Assembly: GCA_034521575.1 (NCBI GenBank)
Contig: JAXHMJ010000005.1
Span: forward strand, 2,480,001 to 2,544,000
Source: a candidate division KSB1 bacterium
Lineage (GTDB): Bacteria > Zhuqueibacterota > Zhuqueibacteria > Residuimicrobiales > Krinioviventaceae
Direction of reading: 5' to 3'
DNA length: 64,000 bases
In this document: positions 37,317-46,714 of the stretch, in pieces
Layout: each line of letters opens with the position of its first letter
How positions within the stretch are numbered: position 1 is the first letter of the stretch
Program-made: the position numbers and the translations under genes
Notes under the pieces: generated by a model
Told to the model about the DNA's origin: nothing
What the model saw: only the letters and a program-made list of their open reading frames with translations
The model's database searches: none

Positions 37317-37947
37317 TGAGCAATCTATAAAGATTATCGGGATCGCCGGGAGCTCTGGTTCGGGAAAAAGCTTTTTTGCACGTGTTTTAAGTTCCGCCTT
37401 TCCTGAGCATAATGTGATCATACTATCCCAGGATCATTATTATAAAGATTTGTCCGAGGTGCCGGAGCAGGAGCGTCAGGCTTTGAATTTTGATCAACCC
37501 GAGGCCGTAGATTTTGAATTGCTTGGAACTCATCTCTATGCGCTGAAAAATGGCGAGCCTGTCTATCAACCTCTCTATGATTTTGCGCACCATAACCGAT
37601 TATCCGAAACCCGCTATGTCGAACCCAAAGACATTATAATACTGGATGGTATATTGGTTCTTTCCGTTTCATCCATTCGCGATTTGTGTGATATAAAAGT
37701 GTATGTCGATACTCCTCTTGATTTGTGTTTTATACGACGGTTGCAGCGGGACATTGTTGAGCGGGGCCGGACTGTCGATTCGGTCATTCAGCAGTATTGT
37801 AAAAGTGTACGTCCGATGTTTTTAGAATATGTACAGCCCTGCCGGGATCATGCTGATGTGGTTGTAAAGGGACAGGGGGATATGCTGGCCGATCGTGAGC
37901 GTATTTTGGAATTGATGAACCCGGTATGTATGGATAACAAGGCATAG
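37309..37947 (+). CDS. udk: Uridine kinase
   Basis: The ATG at 37309 is chosen because the reading frame further upstream is only a shadow of cdd. The P-loop GIAGSSGSGKSFF and the motif DVNFDQPEAVDFELL-like FDQPEAVDFELL match the uridine kinase family, with HxYxxDLSE-like SQDHYYKDLSEV. It phosphorylates uridine (and cytidine) to the 5-monophosphate. Length 212 is normal. It is part of the nucleoside salvage run. Confidence 0.96.
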   Translation: MNNEQSIKIIGIAGSSGSGKSFFARVLSSAFPEHNVIILSQDHYYKDLSEVPEQERQALNFDQPEAVDFELLGTHLYALKNGEPVYQPLYDFAHHNRLSETRYVEPKDIIILDGILVLSVSSIRDLCDIKVYVDTPLDLCFIRRLQRDIVERGRTVDSVIQQYCKSVRPMFLEYVQPCRDHADVVVKGQGDMLADRERILELMNPVCMDNKA

Positions 37948-37990
37948 AATGCTGATATCAGCTGCGAAAGGAAGGCGTTCGAGGAACTGA

Positions 37991-38200
37991 ATGAATATCG
38001 GAAAATGGTTAATCCTGTCCGGGGTCGCGTTGATTGGGATCGGCATTCTGGTGGTATTGCTGCAGAAACTTGGAATTCAGCCGGGCAGGCTGCCCGGTGA
38101 TATTGTGTGGCGCGGAAAACATACCACTGTTTATTTCCCAATTGTAACAGGTCTTTTGCTTTCAATTCTGTTAACCCTTTTATTCAAATTGTTTAAATAA
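37991..38200 (+). CDS. DUF2905 small membrane protein
   Basis: Sixty-nine residues with two membrane helices (residues about 5-25 and 47-67) joined by QPGRLPGDIVWRGKHTTVYFPI, which is the signature of the DUF2905 family. Function unknown. It lies 43 bp after udk and 9 bp before tdk, so it is part of the salvage run; a cofunction has not been shown. Confidence 0.85.
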   Translation: MNIGKWLILSGVALIGIGILVVLLQKLGIQPGRLPGDIVWRGKHTTVYFPIVTGLLLSILLTLLFKLFK

Positions 38201-38209
38201 AGGTTTTTT

Positions 38210-38770
38210 ATGATAAGTGTCGTACCTAATGATATGGGCTGGATCGAGATGATTTGCGGTCCCATGTTCAGCGGTAAATCCGAAGAGTTGATTCGTCGAT
38301 TACGGCGGGCAGAGATTGCGAAACTCAATACCGCTATTTTTAAACCCGAGATTGATAATCGATATTCCAATAATCATATTGTATCTCACAGTGAGCAACG
38401 AATTGAATCTATTTCCGTCACCGGCGCTCAGGATATTCGGGAGAATGTCGGGAATGCTCAGGTTATCGGAATCGATGAAGCGCAGTTTTTTGATATGGAC
38501 CTTGTGGATGTGTGTCAGGAACTGGCCAATAAGGGCAAACGAGTCATCGTGGCGGGACTGGATCAGGATTACACCGGAAAACCCTTTGATCCGGTTCCTC
38601 AACTGCTGGCAGTGGCAGAGTTTATTACGAAAACTCTGGCCATTTGTATGAAATGCGGCAATCCGGCGGATCGGACCCAGCGATTGACTCATGATTCTCA
38701 GCGTGTTATTGTCGGGGCCTCGAATATTTACGAGGCCCGCTGTCGTTTTTGCCATATCGTGGAAAAATAA
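38210..38770 (+). CDS. tdk: Thymidine kinase (type II)
   Basis: The P-loop [17 protein letters not shown], the Walker B DEAQFF and the lasso [11 protein letters not shown] are diagnostic of TK1-like thymidine kinases. The zinc knuckle is present: CMKCGNPA and CRFC. ATG 38210 is used because an in-frame ATG at 38234 lacks a ribosome site. It phosphorylates thymidine to dTMP. Length 186 is usual. Confidence 0.96.
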   Translation: MISVVPNDMGWIEMICGPMFSGKSEELIRRLRRAEIAKLNTAIFKPEIDNRYSNNHIVSHSEQRIESISVTGAQDIRENVGNAQVIGIDEAQFFDMDLVDVCQELANKGKRVIVAGLDQDYTGKPFDPVPQLLAVAEFITKTLAICMKCGNPADRTQRLTHDSQRVIVGASNIYEARCRFCHIVEK

Positions 38771-38794
38771 CTATCCCTGTTTCGGAGGACCGGT

Positions 38795-39862
38795 ATGCGG
38801 TTTATTGGTATTTTAGGCTTGTTGGCTTTTGTATTGATCGCTTATGCGTTTTCCACAAACCGCAAGGCGGTCAAGTTACGGATTATCCTGTGGGGTATGG
38901 GGCTGCAGATTCTGTTTGCATTCATTATTCTCAGTGAAACATTTTTGTCCTGGGCGGGGATGGGTGTGTTTGGCATCCTGCTTCTGTTTTATTTATTCTC
39001 GGACAAACTTTTGGCAAAACCCAAATGGACGGACAGTCTGATACCCGGCCTAACTGCTGCGCTGATCGCCGTGGCGGTCGCCGGACTTTCTTATTGGCTC
39101 TATCCTGTAGGCATCACCTCTGTTGTCTTTTATCTCAGCCTGTTTGCCTGGGTTGTGGCCATACTGATGAAAAAACCGGGATGGGTTCGTTATCTGTTTG
39201 CTGTATTGATGTTCACCGGTCTTGGTTTGCTTATGAGCCGCGGTGTATACGGCTATATGATTTTTGACAAACTTGCCGACGGTGTGGATCGCTTTTTAAA
39301 ACTGGCGGATCTGGGGAGTACGTTTTTGTTTGGGAATCTGGCAAAACAGGAACATTTTTCCGGGACCGATACCTGGCCCGGATTTGGATATCAGTTTGCA
39401 TTCTCTGTTCTTCCGGTTATCATCTTTTTTTCCGCCTGCATGTCCATTTTGTATTATTTGGGAATCATTCAGCGAGTGATCAATGTGATGGCGCATTTTA
39501 TGCGCTGGACCCTGGGAACCTCAGGTGCGGAAACCCTGTCCTGTACGTCTAATATATTTGTCGGACAAACCGAAGCCCCTCTGCTGATCAAACCTTTTCT
39601 GGAAAACATGACAAAATCCGAGCTGCATGCTATTATGACCGGTGGATTTGCAACCATTGCGGGGAGCGTCTTGGGCGGCTATATTCGTATGGGGATTGAT
39701 CCTCAACATCTCATTGCCGCCAGTGTATTGTCCGCTCCTGCAGCCTTGGTAATGGCCAAAATCTGGATGCCCGAGACCGAGCAATCCGAGACCGCCGGAG
39801 ATGTGCAAGTGCCGGATGTCGGACGTGCCGATAATTTATTGGATGCCGCCTCCCAGGGGTGA
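38795..39862 (+). CDS. nupC: Concentrative nucleoside transporter, 5 prime part (frame-split)
   Basis: ATG 38795 follows CGGAGG. The N-terminal helices and the core with GTSGAETLSCTSNIFVGQTEAPLLIKPFL (residues about 236-265) are CNT/NupC family motifs that bind sodium and nucleoside. The frame stops at 39862 in a shared GGGGTGA context; the family homology goes on one base shifted. One extra G in the GGGG run at about 39856-39859 restores NLLDAASQGVTDGLKLALNVG. It imports nucleosides with sodium or proton for the neighbouring salvage enzymes. Confidence 0.75.
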   Translation: MRFIGILGLLAFVLIAYAFSTNRKAVKLRIILWGMGLQILFAFIILSETFLSWAGMGVFGILLLFYLFSDKLLAKPKWTDSLIPGLTAALIAVAVAGLSYWLYPVGITSVVFYLSLFAWVVAILMKKPGWVRYLFAVLMFTGLGLLMSRGVYGYMIFDKLADGVDRFLKLADLGSTFLFGNLAKQEHFSGTDTWPGFGYQFAFSVLPVIIFFSACMSILYYLGIIQRVINVMAHFMRWTLGTSGAETLSCTSNIFVGQTEAPLLIKPFLENMTKSELHAIMTGGFATIAGSVLGGYIRMGIDPQHLIAASVLSAPAALVMAKIWMPETEQSETAGDVQVPDVGRADNLLDAASQG

Positions 39863-40395
39863 CTGACGGCCTGAAACTTGCCTTGAACGTCGGGGCCATG
39901 CTGCTGGCATTTATTGCATTGATCGGTCTGGTGGATATCGCTATGGGATGGATGGACAAGCTGGTGGATCACCGGCTGCTGGGCGGCGCTTTGAATCCCG
40001 CAAAGCAGGAATACAATGGTGTTTTCCCGGGAAGTCTCAAAACGTTGTTTGGTACACTGTTCTCTCCCCTTGCTTTTTTAATGGGTGTGCCGTGGAAAGA
40101 TGCCATGGACGTGGGGAATTTGCTCGGGATTAAAATTGCTGTGAATGAATTTGTGGGATACGCCGAGCTGGCCAAACATGTGGCCGCACAGGACCTGTCT
40201 CCGCGCTCGCTGACCATAGCTACGTATGCCTTGTGCGGATTCGCCAATTTTTCCTCGATCGGCATTCAGATCGGTGGTATCAGCGCGTTAGCTCCCGGAA
40301 GACGTTCTGATCTTTCCCGGCTGGCGATGCGCGCCATGTTTGCAGGCGCGTTTGCATCATGGATGACCGCCACCATTGCCGGTATTGTACTTTGA
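39859..40395 (+). CDS. nupC: Concentrative nucleoside transporter, 3 prime part
   Basis: The 178-codon frame completes NupC: GVDI-like LVDIAMGWM, then FSPLAFLMGVPWKDAMDVGNLLGIKIAVNEFVGY and CGFANFSSIGIQIGGISALAPGRR, the family C-terminal gate motifs. It overlaps the upstream stop by 4 bases, and its GTG start is not independently supported. It is most likely the same protein as the previous entry, separated by a one-base error. Confidence 0.75.
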   Translation: MTDGLKLALNVGAMLLAFIALIGLVDIAMGWMDKLVDHRLLGGALNPAKQEYNGVFPGSLKTLFGTLFSPLAFLMGVPWKDAMDVGNLLGIKIAVNEFVGYAELAKHVAAQDLSPRSLTIATYALCGFANFSSIGIQIGGISALAPGRRSDLSRLAMRAMFAGAFASWMTATIAGIVL

Positions 40396-40481
40396 TTTCA
40401 TCGATACTGAAAGTCCAGGCCAGTTGATGGTTTGGTGATTTGTAATAAACAAAGCATTTGTCCGCTTTCTGGAGGAGTCAC

Positions 40482-41303
40482 ATGAAGTTAAAAGATAAAG
40501 TTTCGGACGCCCTTGAAATAATCCGTAAACAGATTCCAGAGCCGCCGGAAACAGCGGTTGTTCTCGGCTCCGGTATGGGAGGATTTGCCCATCTGCTGGA
40601 TGATGCTGTAATCCTGAACGCCTCCGATATCCCTCATTATCCGGTATCGACCGTTCCCGGGCATCAGGGACGATGGGTGTGCGGATCTCTGAATAAACGG
40701 CCTGTCCTCTGTGTACAGGGTCGCGTGCATCATTACGAAGGATATTCCCTGGCCCAGGTGACTTTTTATGTTCATCTGCTCGCCAGTATGGGAATCAAAA
40801 ACTTGATTTTGACAACCGCCAGCGGTGGATTAAATCCTGATTACAAGCCCGGCGACATTATGCTGATCAAAGATCATATTAATTTTGCCTTTCGAAATCC
40901 TTTGATCGGACCATCCGATGATCAGCTCGGCCCGCGTTTTCCGGATATGAGCGAACCCTATGATGCCGGTTTGCGCCGGATTGCGGAACAGGCGGCAGGG
41001 CGTATAAATCTGCAGTTGCGGCAGGGCGTGTTTGTCTGGGTGATCGGTCCCAGCTATGAAACCGCGGCCGAGGTCAAGGCTCTGCACATGCTGGGCGGTG
41101 ATTCGGTATCCATGTCCACGGTTCCGGAGGTTATTGTCGCGCGACAGCGTTCGCTGCGGCTGCTGGGATTGTCTCTGATCACCAATTTGGGCACCGGGTT
41201 GTCCGGAAAACCGCTTTCGCATGAAGAGGTTAAATTGACGGCGGAAGCGTCAGCCGCTACGCTGCAGACCCTGATCACGGAAACCCTGAATCTGATGCCC
41301 TGA
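40482..41303 (+). CDS. Purine nucleoside phosphorylase
   Basis: ATG 40482 follows GGAGGAG. The fold of the trimeric PNP family (inosine/guanosine) is recognised by VVLGSGMGGFAHLL, the HYEG motif in RVHHYEGYS, LTTASGGLNP and MSTVPEVIVAR. It splits purine nucleosides with phosphate to base and ribose-1-phosphate. It is downstream of the transporter and before adenine deaminase, so hypoxanthine/guanine release follows uptake. Length 273 is standard. Confidence 0.95.
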   Translation: MKLKDKVSDALEIIRKQIPEPPETAVVLGSGMGGFAHLLDDAVILNASDIPHYPVSTVPGHQGRWVCGSLNKRPVLCVQGRVHHYEGYSLAQVTFYVHLLASMGIKNLILTTASGGLNPDYKPGDIMLIKDHINFAFRNPLIGPSDDQLGPRFPDMSEPYDAGLRRIAEQAAGRINLQLRQGVFVWVIGPSYETAAEVKALHMLGGDSVSMSTVPEVIVARQRSLRLLGLSLITNLGTGLSGKPLSHEEVKLTAEASAATLQTLITETLNLMP

Positions 41304-41409
41304 ACAGCCAGTGCCGGTGAACAGGGATTTTTTGGAGCTTTTGGAAAACCATCGAATAAAATCGACATAAATTCTGTTATCTGATAAAAACTGACCTTGA
41401 GGGAATATC

Positions 41410-43119
41410 ATGCTGACGGAACGAATCAAAGTTGCCCGGGGAGAAACGAAAGCTGATCTCTTGTTCACCAACGGACGTGTTATCGATGTTTACGGCAACA
41501 GTATTGTCCAACAGGATGTTGCTGTCTGGCAGGACCGTATCATTGGCATCGGACCCGGATATCGGGCCAAACAGACGGTTGATCTTCAGGGCGCTTGTAT
41601 CTCGCCGGGTTTTATCGACGCTCACGTCCACATCGAAAGCTCCATGGTGGAAATCCCTCAATTTACACGCGCTGTTCTTCCTATCGGCACCACAACCGTG
41701 GTCACCGACCCGCACGAAATCGCCAATGTACTCGGCTATGAAGGTATCCGCTATATGATGGATTCCGCCAAACACAATCCCCTGAATGTGTATTTTATGC
41801 TGTCCTCCTGTGTTCCGTCTACGCATCTGGAAACATCCGGTTCTCAGCTTCGGGCGTTTGATATTTTGCCGTTGCTGGAGAGCAAATGGATTCTGGGGCT
41901 GGCTGAAATGATGAATTATCCGGGTGTGTTGAATCGGGACCAGGATGTGATGGACAAGCTGGGTATCGTGGGTTCGAAGCGGGTTGACGGGCATGCTCCC
42001 GGATTGAGCGGCAAGGATCTGAATGCTTATATCGCAGCCGGAGTCGAATCGGATCACGAATGTACCACCGCTGAGGAAGCTGAAGAAAAGCTAAGGTGCG
42101 GCATGTATATTATGATTCGAGAAGGTTCCGGAGCCAAAAATTTGCAGGCTTTGCTTCCGCTTGTGAATCAAAACAACGAACGTCGATTTATGTTCTGCAC
42201 CGATGATCGACATCCTCATGACATTCTAAAGGAAGGGCATATCAACTATATTATCAGACAGTCGGTGCGCCTCGGACTGCCGCCGATCACGGCTATCCGT
42301 ATGGCGACGCTGAATCCGGCTGAATATTTTAATTTACGTCTTTTGGGCGCTATTGCACCCGGCAAGATGGCAGACCTGGTGATCTTTGAGGATTTCGAGT
42401 CCATGGCGATACAGCAGGTGTATAAAAACGGCAAATTGGTGGCCTCGAAAGGAAAGCCGGTGTACAAGGTTCCGGATTACAAGGTAAATCCGGTTCGAAG
42501 TTCTGTTAATATTAAATGGCTCGAGGGTGGAGAATTCCAAATTCCCGCAACCGGGAAAAAAGCCAGGGTGATCGAAATTATACCCGATCAGATCGTGACA
42601 AAAGAGCTGATCACGCCTGTTTCCTCTTGCAACGGATTAGTAGAATCCGATACCGAGCATGATATTCTGCACTTTTATGTGCTGGAGCGGCATCGGGCGA
42701 CGGGTAATATCGGCAAAGGTTTGGTCAAGGGATTTGGACTCAAACAGGGGGCAGTGGCCACCACGATCAATCACGACAGCCATAACCTTGCGGTGCTGGG
42801 TGTGGATGAACATGATATTGAAAAAGCAGTGATTACGCTGAACAAGATAGGTGGCGGAATCGCTGTTGTTTGTAATCGCGAGGTGGTTGATGTTCTGGAA
42901 CTGCCGATTGCCGGACTCATGTCGCATCAACCTCTTGAAACGATCAGCAAACGCATGCACAAGATTACAGAATCCATCAAAGCGCTGGGGTGCGAACTGG
43001 ACGACCCGGTCATGTTATTGTCCTTTCTTGCACTGCCGGTTATTCCCCAACTCAAACTTACTGACAAGGGATTGGTTGATGTATCATTGTTTAAACATGT
43101 TGATCTGTTTGTTAAATAA
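41410..43119 (+). CDS. ade: Adenine deaminase
   Basis: An amidohydrolase of 569 residues with the metal-binding HVHIESSM near residue 75 and SDHECTTAEEAEEKLR. The length and C-terminal domain (NHDSHNLAVLGV, IGGGIAVV) match bacterial adenine deaminase Ade, which converts adenine to hypoxanthine. It ends the salvage run: transporter, PNP and Ade would turn imported adenosine into hypoxanthine. Start at 41410 follows AGGGAATATC. No terminator hairpin is visible before the next promoter. Confidence 0.95.
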   Translation: MLTERIKVARGETKADLLFTNGRVIDVYGNSIVQQDVAVWQDRIIGIGPGYRAKQTVDLQGACISPGFIDAHVHIESSMVEIPQFTRAVLPIGTTTVVTDPHEIANVLGYEGIRYMMDSAKHNPLNVYFMLSSCVPSTHLETSGSQLRAFDILPLLESKWILGLAEMMNYPGVLNRDQDVMDKLGIVGSKRVDGHAPGLSGKDLNAYIAAGVESDHECTTAEEAEEKLRCGMYIMIREGSGAKNLQALLPLVNQNNERRFMFCTDDRHPHDILKEGHINYIIRQSVRLGLPPITAIRMATLNPAEYFNLRLLGAIAPGKMADLVIFEDFESMAIQQVYKNGKLVASKGKPVYKVPDYKVNPVRSSVNIKWLEGGEFQIPATGKKARVIEIIPDQIVTKELITPVSSCNGLVESDTEHDILHFYVLERHRATGNIGKGLVKGFGLKQGAVATTINHDSHNLAVLGVDEHDIEKAVITLNKIGGGIAVVCNREVVDVLELPIAGLMSHQPLETISKRMHKITESIKALGCELDDPVMLLSFLALPVIPQLKLTDKGLVDVSLFKHVDLFVK

Positions 43120-43150
43120 TGTTAAAATGGCCGCATCCTTCTGATATCTC

Positions 43151-43179
43151 TTGACTTTTTTCAAAAAAATGCTTAAACT
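43151..43179 (+). promoter_or_regulatory. Sigma70-like promoter of gap
   Basis: TTGACT at 43151 and TAAACT at 43174 are 17 bases apart in AT-rich sequence, 112 bp before the gap ATG. It resembles the malQ and trp leader promoters. Assigned by consensus only. Confidence 0.5.
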
Positions 43180-43290
43180 TAACATCCTTATTGTAAGGAA
43201 AAAGATAGTGCTGGTTCGGCATTAACCTTTGTAATTAAAAGATTTCTGCCGATTTTTTTATGTATCAAAGATAATATGGAGGCTGGTAAA

Positions 43291-44300
<1,010 letters not shown>

Positions 44301-44310
44301 ATATTTGACA

Positions 44311-44334
44311 TCTGGGCCGGTTTGCCGGCCCAGA
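44311..44334 (+). promoter_or_regulatory. Strong hairpin between gap and tpiA
   Basis: TCTGGGCCGG pairs perfectly with CCGGCCCAGA around TTTG. No T run follows, so it is more likely a processing or stability element, or a weak attenuator, within a gap-tpiA transcript than a terminator. Confidence 0.5.
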
Positions 44335-44361
44335 TTATATGAAGGAAGAAAGGATTTATTC

Positions 44362-45108
44362 ATGAGACGTCGTATCATTGCTGGAAATTGGAAAATGAAC
44401 AAAACGGTGGAAGAGTCCGTTGAATTGGCAGAGGGCATTAAAAACGCTCTGAACCATTCGGATGTCGATGTTGTGCTGTGTCCTCCGTTTACAAACTTGT
44501 ATGCTGTCCATCAGGTGATAAAAAATGAACCGATCGGATTGGGCGCGCAGAATATCTTCTGGGAAGACAAAGGCGCGTTCACCGGTGAAATATCCGCTGA
44601 TATGCTGAAATCGGTCGGCTGCCACTATGTCATTATCGGTCACTCGGAACGGCGGCAGTATTTTAGTGAAACTGATGAAACGGTGAACAAGCGAATAAAA
44701 CAGGCTCTTGCCAATGATTTGACGCCTATCGTGTGTGTAGGTGAACTGCTTGAAGAACGTGAATCCGGTGATACGGAAAAGGTTGTGGAAACTCAAATCA
44801 AAGGCGCGTTCAAAGATATTGAAAAATCCGATGCGGCAAAGATGGTTGTCGCTTATGAGCCGGTATGGGCAATTGGTACCGGAAAAGTGGCAACTCCCGA
44901 ACAGGCTCAGGATGTTCATAAAATGATTCGTCGGTTGTTGTCTGATCTGTACGGCGCTGAGGTCGCGGATGCGATTCGAATTCAGTATGGTGGGAGTATG
45001 AAACCCAAAAATGCGAAAGAGTTATTGGAACAACCGGACATTGACGGTGGTTTAATAGGCGGTGCCGCTCTGGAAGCGGAATCGTTTTTGGGCATTATAA
45101 ACGCATAA
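44362..45108 (+). CDS. tpiA: Triosephosphate isomerase
   Basis: Start at ATG 44362 gives MRRRIIAGNWKMNKTVEES, the expected N-terminus; the open frame further upstream is a gap shadow. The catalytic His (IIGHSERRQYF), Glu (YEPVWAIGTGKVATP) and phosphate loop GGSMKPKNAKELL are all intact. It interconverts DHAP and G3P, next to GAPDH in glycolysis. Length 248 is normal. It is followed 19 bp later by secG. Confidence 0.97.
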   Translation: MRRRIIAGNWKMNKTVEESVELAEGIKNALNHSDVDVVLCPPFTNLYAVHQVIKNEPIGLGAQNIFWEDKGAFTGEISADMLKSVGCHYVIIGHSERRQYFSETDETVNKRIKQALANDLTPIVCVGELLEERESGDTEKVVETQIKGAFKDIEKSDAAKMVVAYEPVWAIGTGKVATPEQAQDVHKMIRRLLSDLYGAEVADAIRIQYGGSMKPKNAKELLEQPDIDGGLIGGAALEAESFLGIINA

Positions 45109-45127
45109 CGAAGGTTGGTGAACTAAT

Positions 45128-45475
45128 ATGTATAGCATCTTGATTGCTCTTTTTATACTTGTTGCACTTTTGATGATTCTTGTCATTTTAGTCCAGTCCG
45201 GTAAAGGCGGTGGATTGGCAGGTATTGCCGGAGGTGGTGATATGGGAGGCGTGTTCGGAGGAAAAGGCTCCGCTCCCTTTTTGGTAAAAGCGACAACGAT
45301 ATTGGCTACTTTGTTTATGCTTATAGCGTTGGTTGTGGGCATAATGACCCGCGGTTCTGCTGATCAAAGTTCTATCATGCAGAGAGAGCGCGAACAACGA
45401 ATGTCTTCTCCGGCGCGCACCTTGCCGGAAGTGCCGTCTGAACAACCGGCGCCGGGCCAGATGCCGCAAAATTAA
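45128..45475 (+). CDS. secG: Preprotein translocase subunit SecG
   Basis: One hundred and fifteen residues: two membrane helices (about residues 4-25 and 57-77) flank the conserved ILVQSGKGGGLAG and GGVFGGKGSAPFLVKAT loop, as in SecG. The Pro/Gln-rich tail is typical. It stabilises SecYE during export. It follows tpiA closely and precedes a tRNA-Leu gene by 7 bp, an arrangement seen in many bacteria. Confidence 0.94.
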   Translation: MYSILIALFILVALLMILVILVQSGKGGGLAGIAGGGDMGGVFGGKGSAPFLVKATTILATLFMLIALVVGIMTRGSADQSSIMQREREQRMSSPARTLPEVPSEQPAPGQMPQN

Positions 45476-45482
45476 TAGAGTT

Positions 45483-45566
45483 GCCGAAGTGGTGGAACTG
45501 GCAGACACGCTATCTTGAGGGGGTAGTGCCCTACCGGGCGTGCGGGTTCAAATCCCGCCTTCGGCA
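45483..45566 (+). tRNA. tRNA-Leu, anticodon GAG
   Basis: Acceptor arms GCCGAAG and CTTCGGC pair; anticodon stem CTATC/GGTAG encloses loop TTGAGGG with anticodon GAG. A long variable arm (TGCCCTACCGGGCG) marks a class II tRNA, and GCGGG-TTCAAAT-CCCGC is the T arm. Discriminator A is followed by CAA, so the 3 prime CCA is not encoded. It starts 7 bp after secG. Confidence 0.95.
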
Positions 45567-45606
45567 CAAAACATCTTATTTGTGAACAATGTTTGGGAGA
45601 ACATTT

Positions 45607-46638
45607 ATGAACACGAAAAAAACAAAATATTTTGTATTGCCTCTTGTTTTGTTATTCATGGCAAGTTTTGTCTTTGCACAATCAAGTCAGGAGCTGCAGC
45701 AAGAGTATAATGAAAAACTCCAACAGCTGAAGCAGATTAACGCTGATATGAGTGCGCCTGATATTACCAAGGAAAAATATGATCAGCTTAAACAGCGATA
45801 CGATGAGTTGCAGAAGGAAATTGCTCAGCTCAAAGAAAAGCTGAATCAGGATAAAGCCTATCAAGACCGTATGAATCGTGCAAAGTTGGCTTATAACAAT
45901 GGAAATACGTTTTACAAACAAGGCCAATACGACAAGGCTTTGGAAGCCTATGATAAATCGATCTCGATTGATTCCAGCAACGCCAGAGCCTATTACGGCA
46001 AAGGTTTATCCTTTTACAGGCAGCGCAAGTATTCGGAAGCGATTGAGGCGTTTCAGAATGCAGTGGACGTGGATCCGACCTATTACAGCGCCTATTCTAC
46101 GTTGGGATCCGTTTATCGCTCCCGACGGATGTATGATAAAGCCATTGAAGCTTATCAAAAAGCGATTGATTTAAACCCCGATCGTCATACTTATGTTTAT
46201 AATCTGGGTACCACTTATCTCAGTGCAAAACAGCTGGATAATGCGGTCAATGCGTTTCGCAAGGCCATCCAGATTAAATCGGATTATGAAAAGGCCTACA
46301 ATAGCCTTGGTGTTGCGCTCCTACAGAGAGGCGATACTCAGGACGCGATTAACGCCTTTCAGAATGCGATCAGTATCGATGATGAATATGATGAAGCGTA
46401 CTGGCGTTTATCCTCTGCCTTGAACCAGGTCGGTCGTCATCAGGAAGCGTTGGAAGCTGCGCAAAATTGTCTTGAAAACACACGCCGTTTTAACGGCGCC
46501 GCCAATTATGAAGCGGGGTTGGCGTGCAAAAACCTGGGTAGAACGCAACAGGCTATCGGGTATTTTGAATCCGCGGCTCAAGACCGCAACTGGAGAAAGA
46601 ATGCAGAATATGAGTTAAAACAGCTTCGCGGCGAATGA
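45607..46638 (+). CDS. Exported TPR-repeat protein with N-terminal coiled coil
   Basis: ATG 45607 follows GGGAGAACA; the ATG at 45589 is in frame but precedes the ribosome site. A signal peptide (ends MASFVFAQ) is followed by a coiled coil about residues 22-85 (QELQQEYNEKLQQLKQ) and five or six TPR units (NGNTFYKQGQYDKALEAYDKS, GKGLSFYRQRKYSEAIEAF, NLGTTYLSAKQLDNAVNAF, SLGVALLQRGDTQDAINAF and one more). It is predicted periplasmic. Such proteins scaffold envelope complexes; partners cannot be inferred. Ends at a strong terminator. Confidence 0.82.
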   Translation: MNTKKTKYFVLPLVLLFMASFVFAQSSQELQQEYNEKLQQLKQINADMSAPDITKEKYDQLKQRYDELQKEIAQLKEKLNQDKAYQDRMNRAKLAYNNGNTFYKQGQYDKALEAYDKSISIDSSNARAYYGKGLSFYRQRKYSEAIEAFQNAVDVDPTYYSAYSTLGSVYRSRRMYDKAIEAYQKAIDLNPDRHTYVYNLGTTYLSAKQLDNAVNAFRKAIQIKSDYEKAYNSLGVALLQRGDTQDAINAFQNAISIDDEYDEAYWRLSSALNQVGRHQEALEAAQNCLENTRRFNGAANYEAGLACKNLGRTQQAIGYFESAAQDRNWRKNAEYELKQLRGE

Positions 46639-46654
46639 TTTAGGATAAAAATGT

Positions 46655-46685
46655 AAAGCCCACCCAAGGGGTGGGCTTTTTTTTT
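46655..46685 (+). terminator. Rho-independent terminator after the TPR gene
   Basis: GCCCACCC pairs with GGGTGGGC around a 3-base loop, extended by an AAA/TTT end, and runs into nine Ts. Confidence 0.9.
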
Positions 46686-46714
46686 ATCTGAATAAATAAA
46701 GCAAGAGGTGTACT

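Noticed and set aside
37951-37962. 12-bp palindrome GCTGATATCAGC after udk
   Set aside because: Short and in an intergenic gap of ordinary size; a chance match is plausible and no related copy was found.
39860-39862. UGA at the nupC break as a selenocysteine codon
   Set aside because: A second UGA follows after two codons in that frame, and NupC homology continues in the shifted frame.
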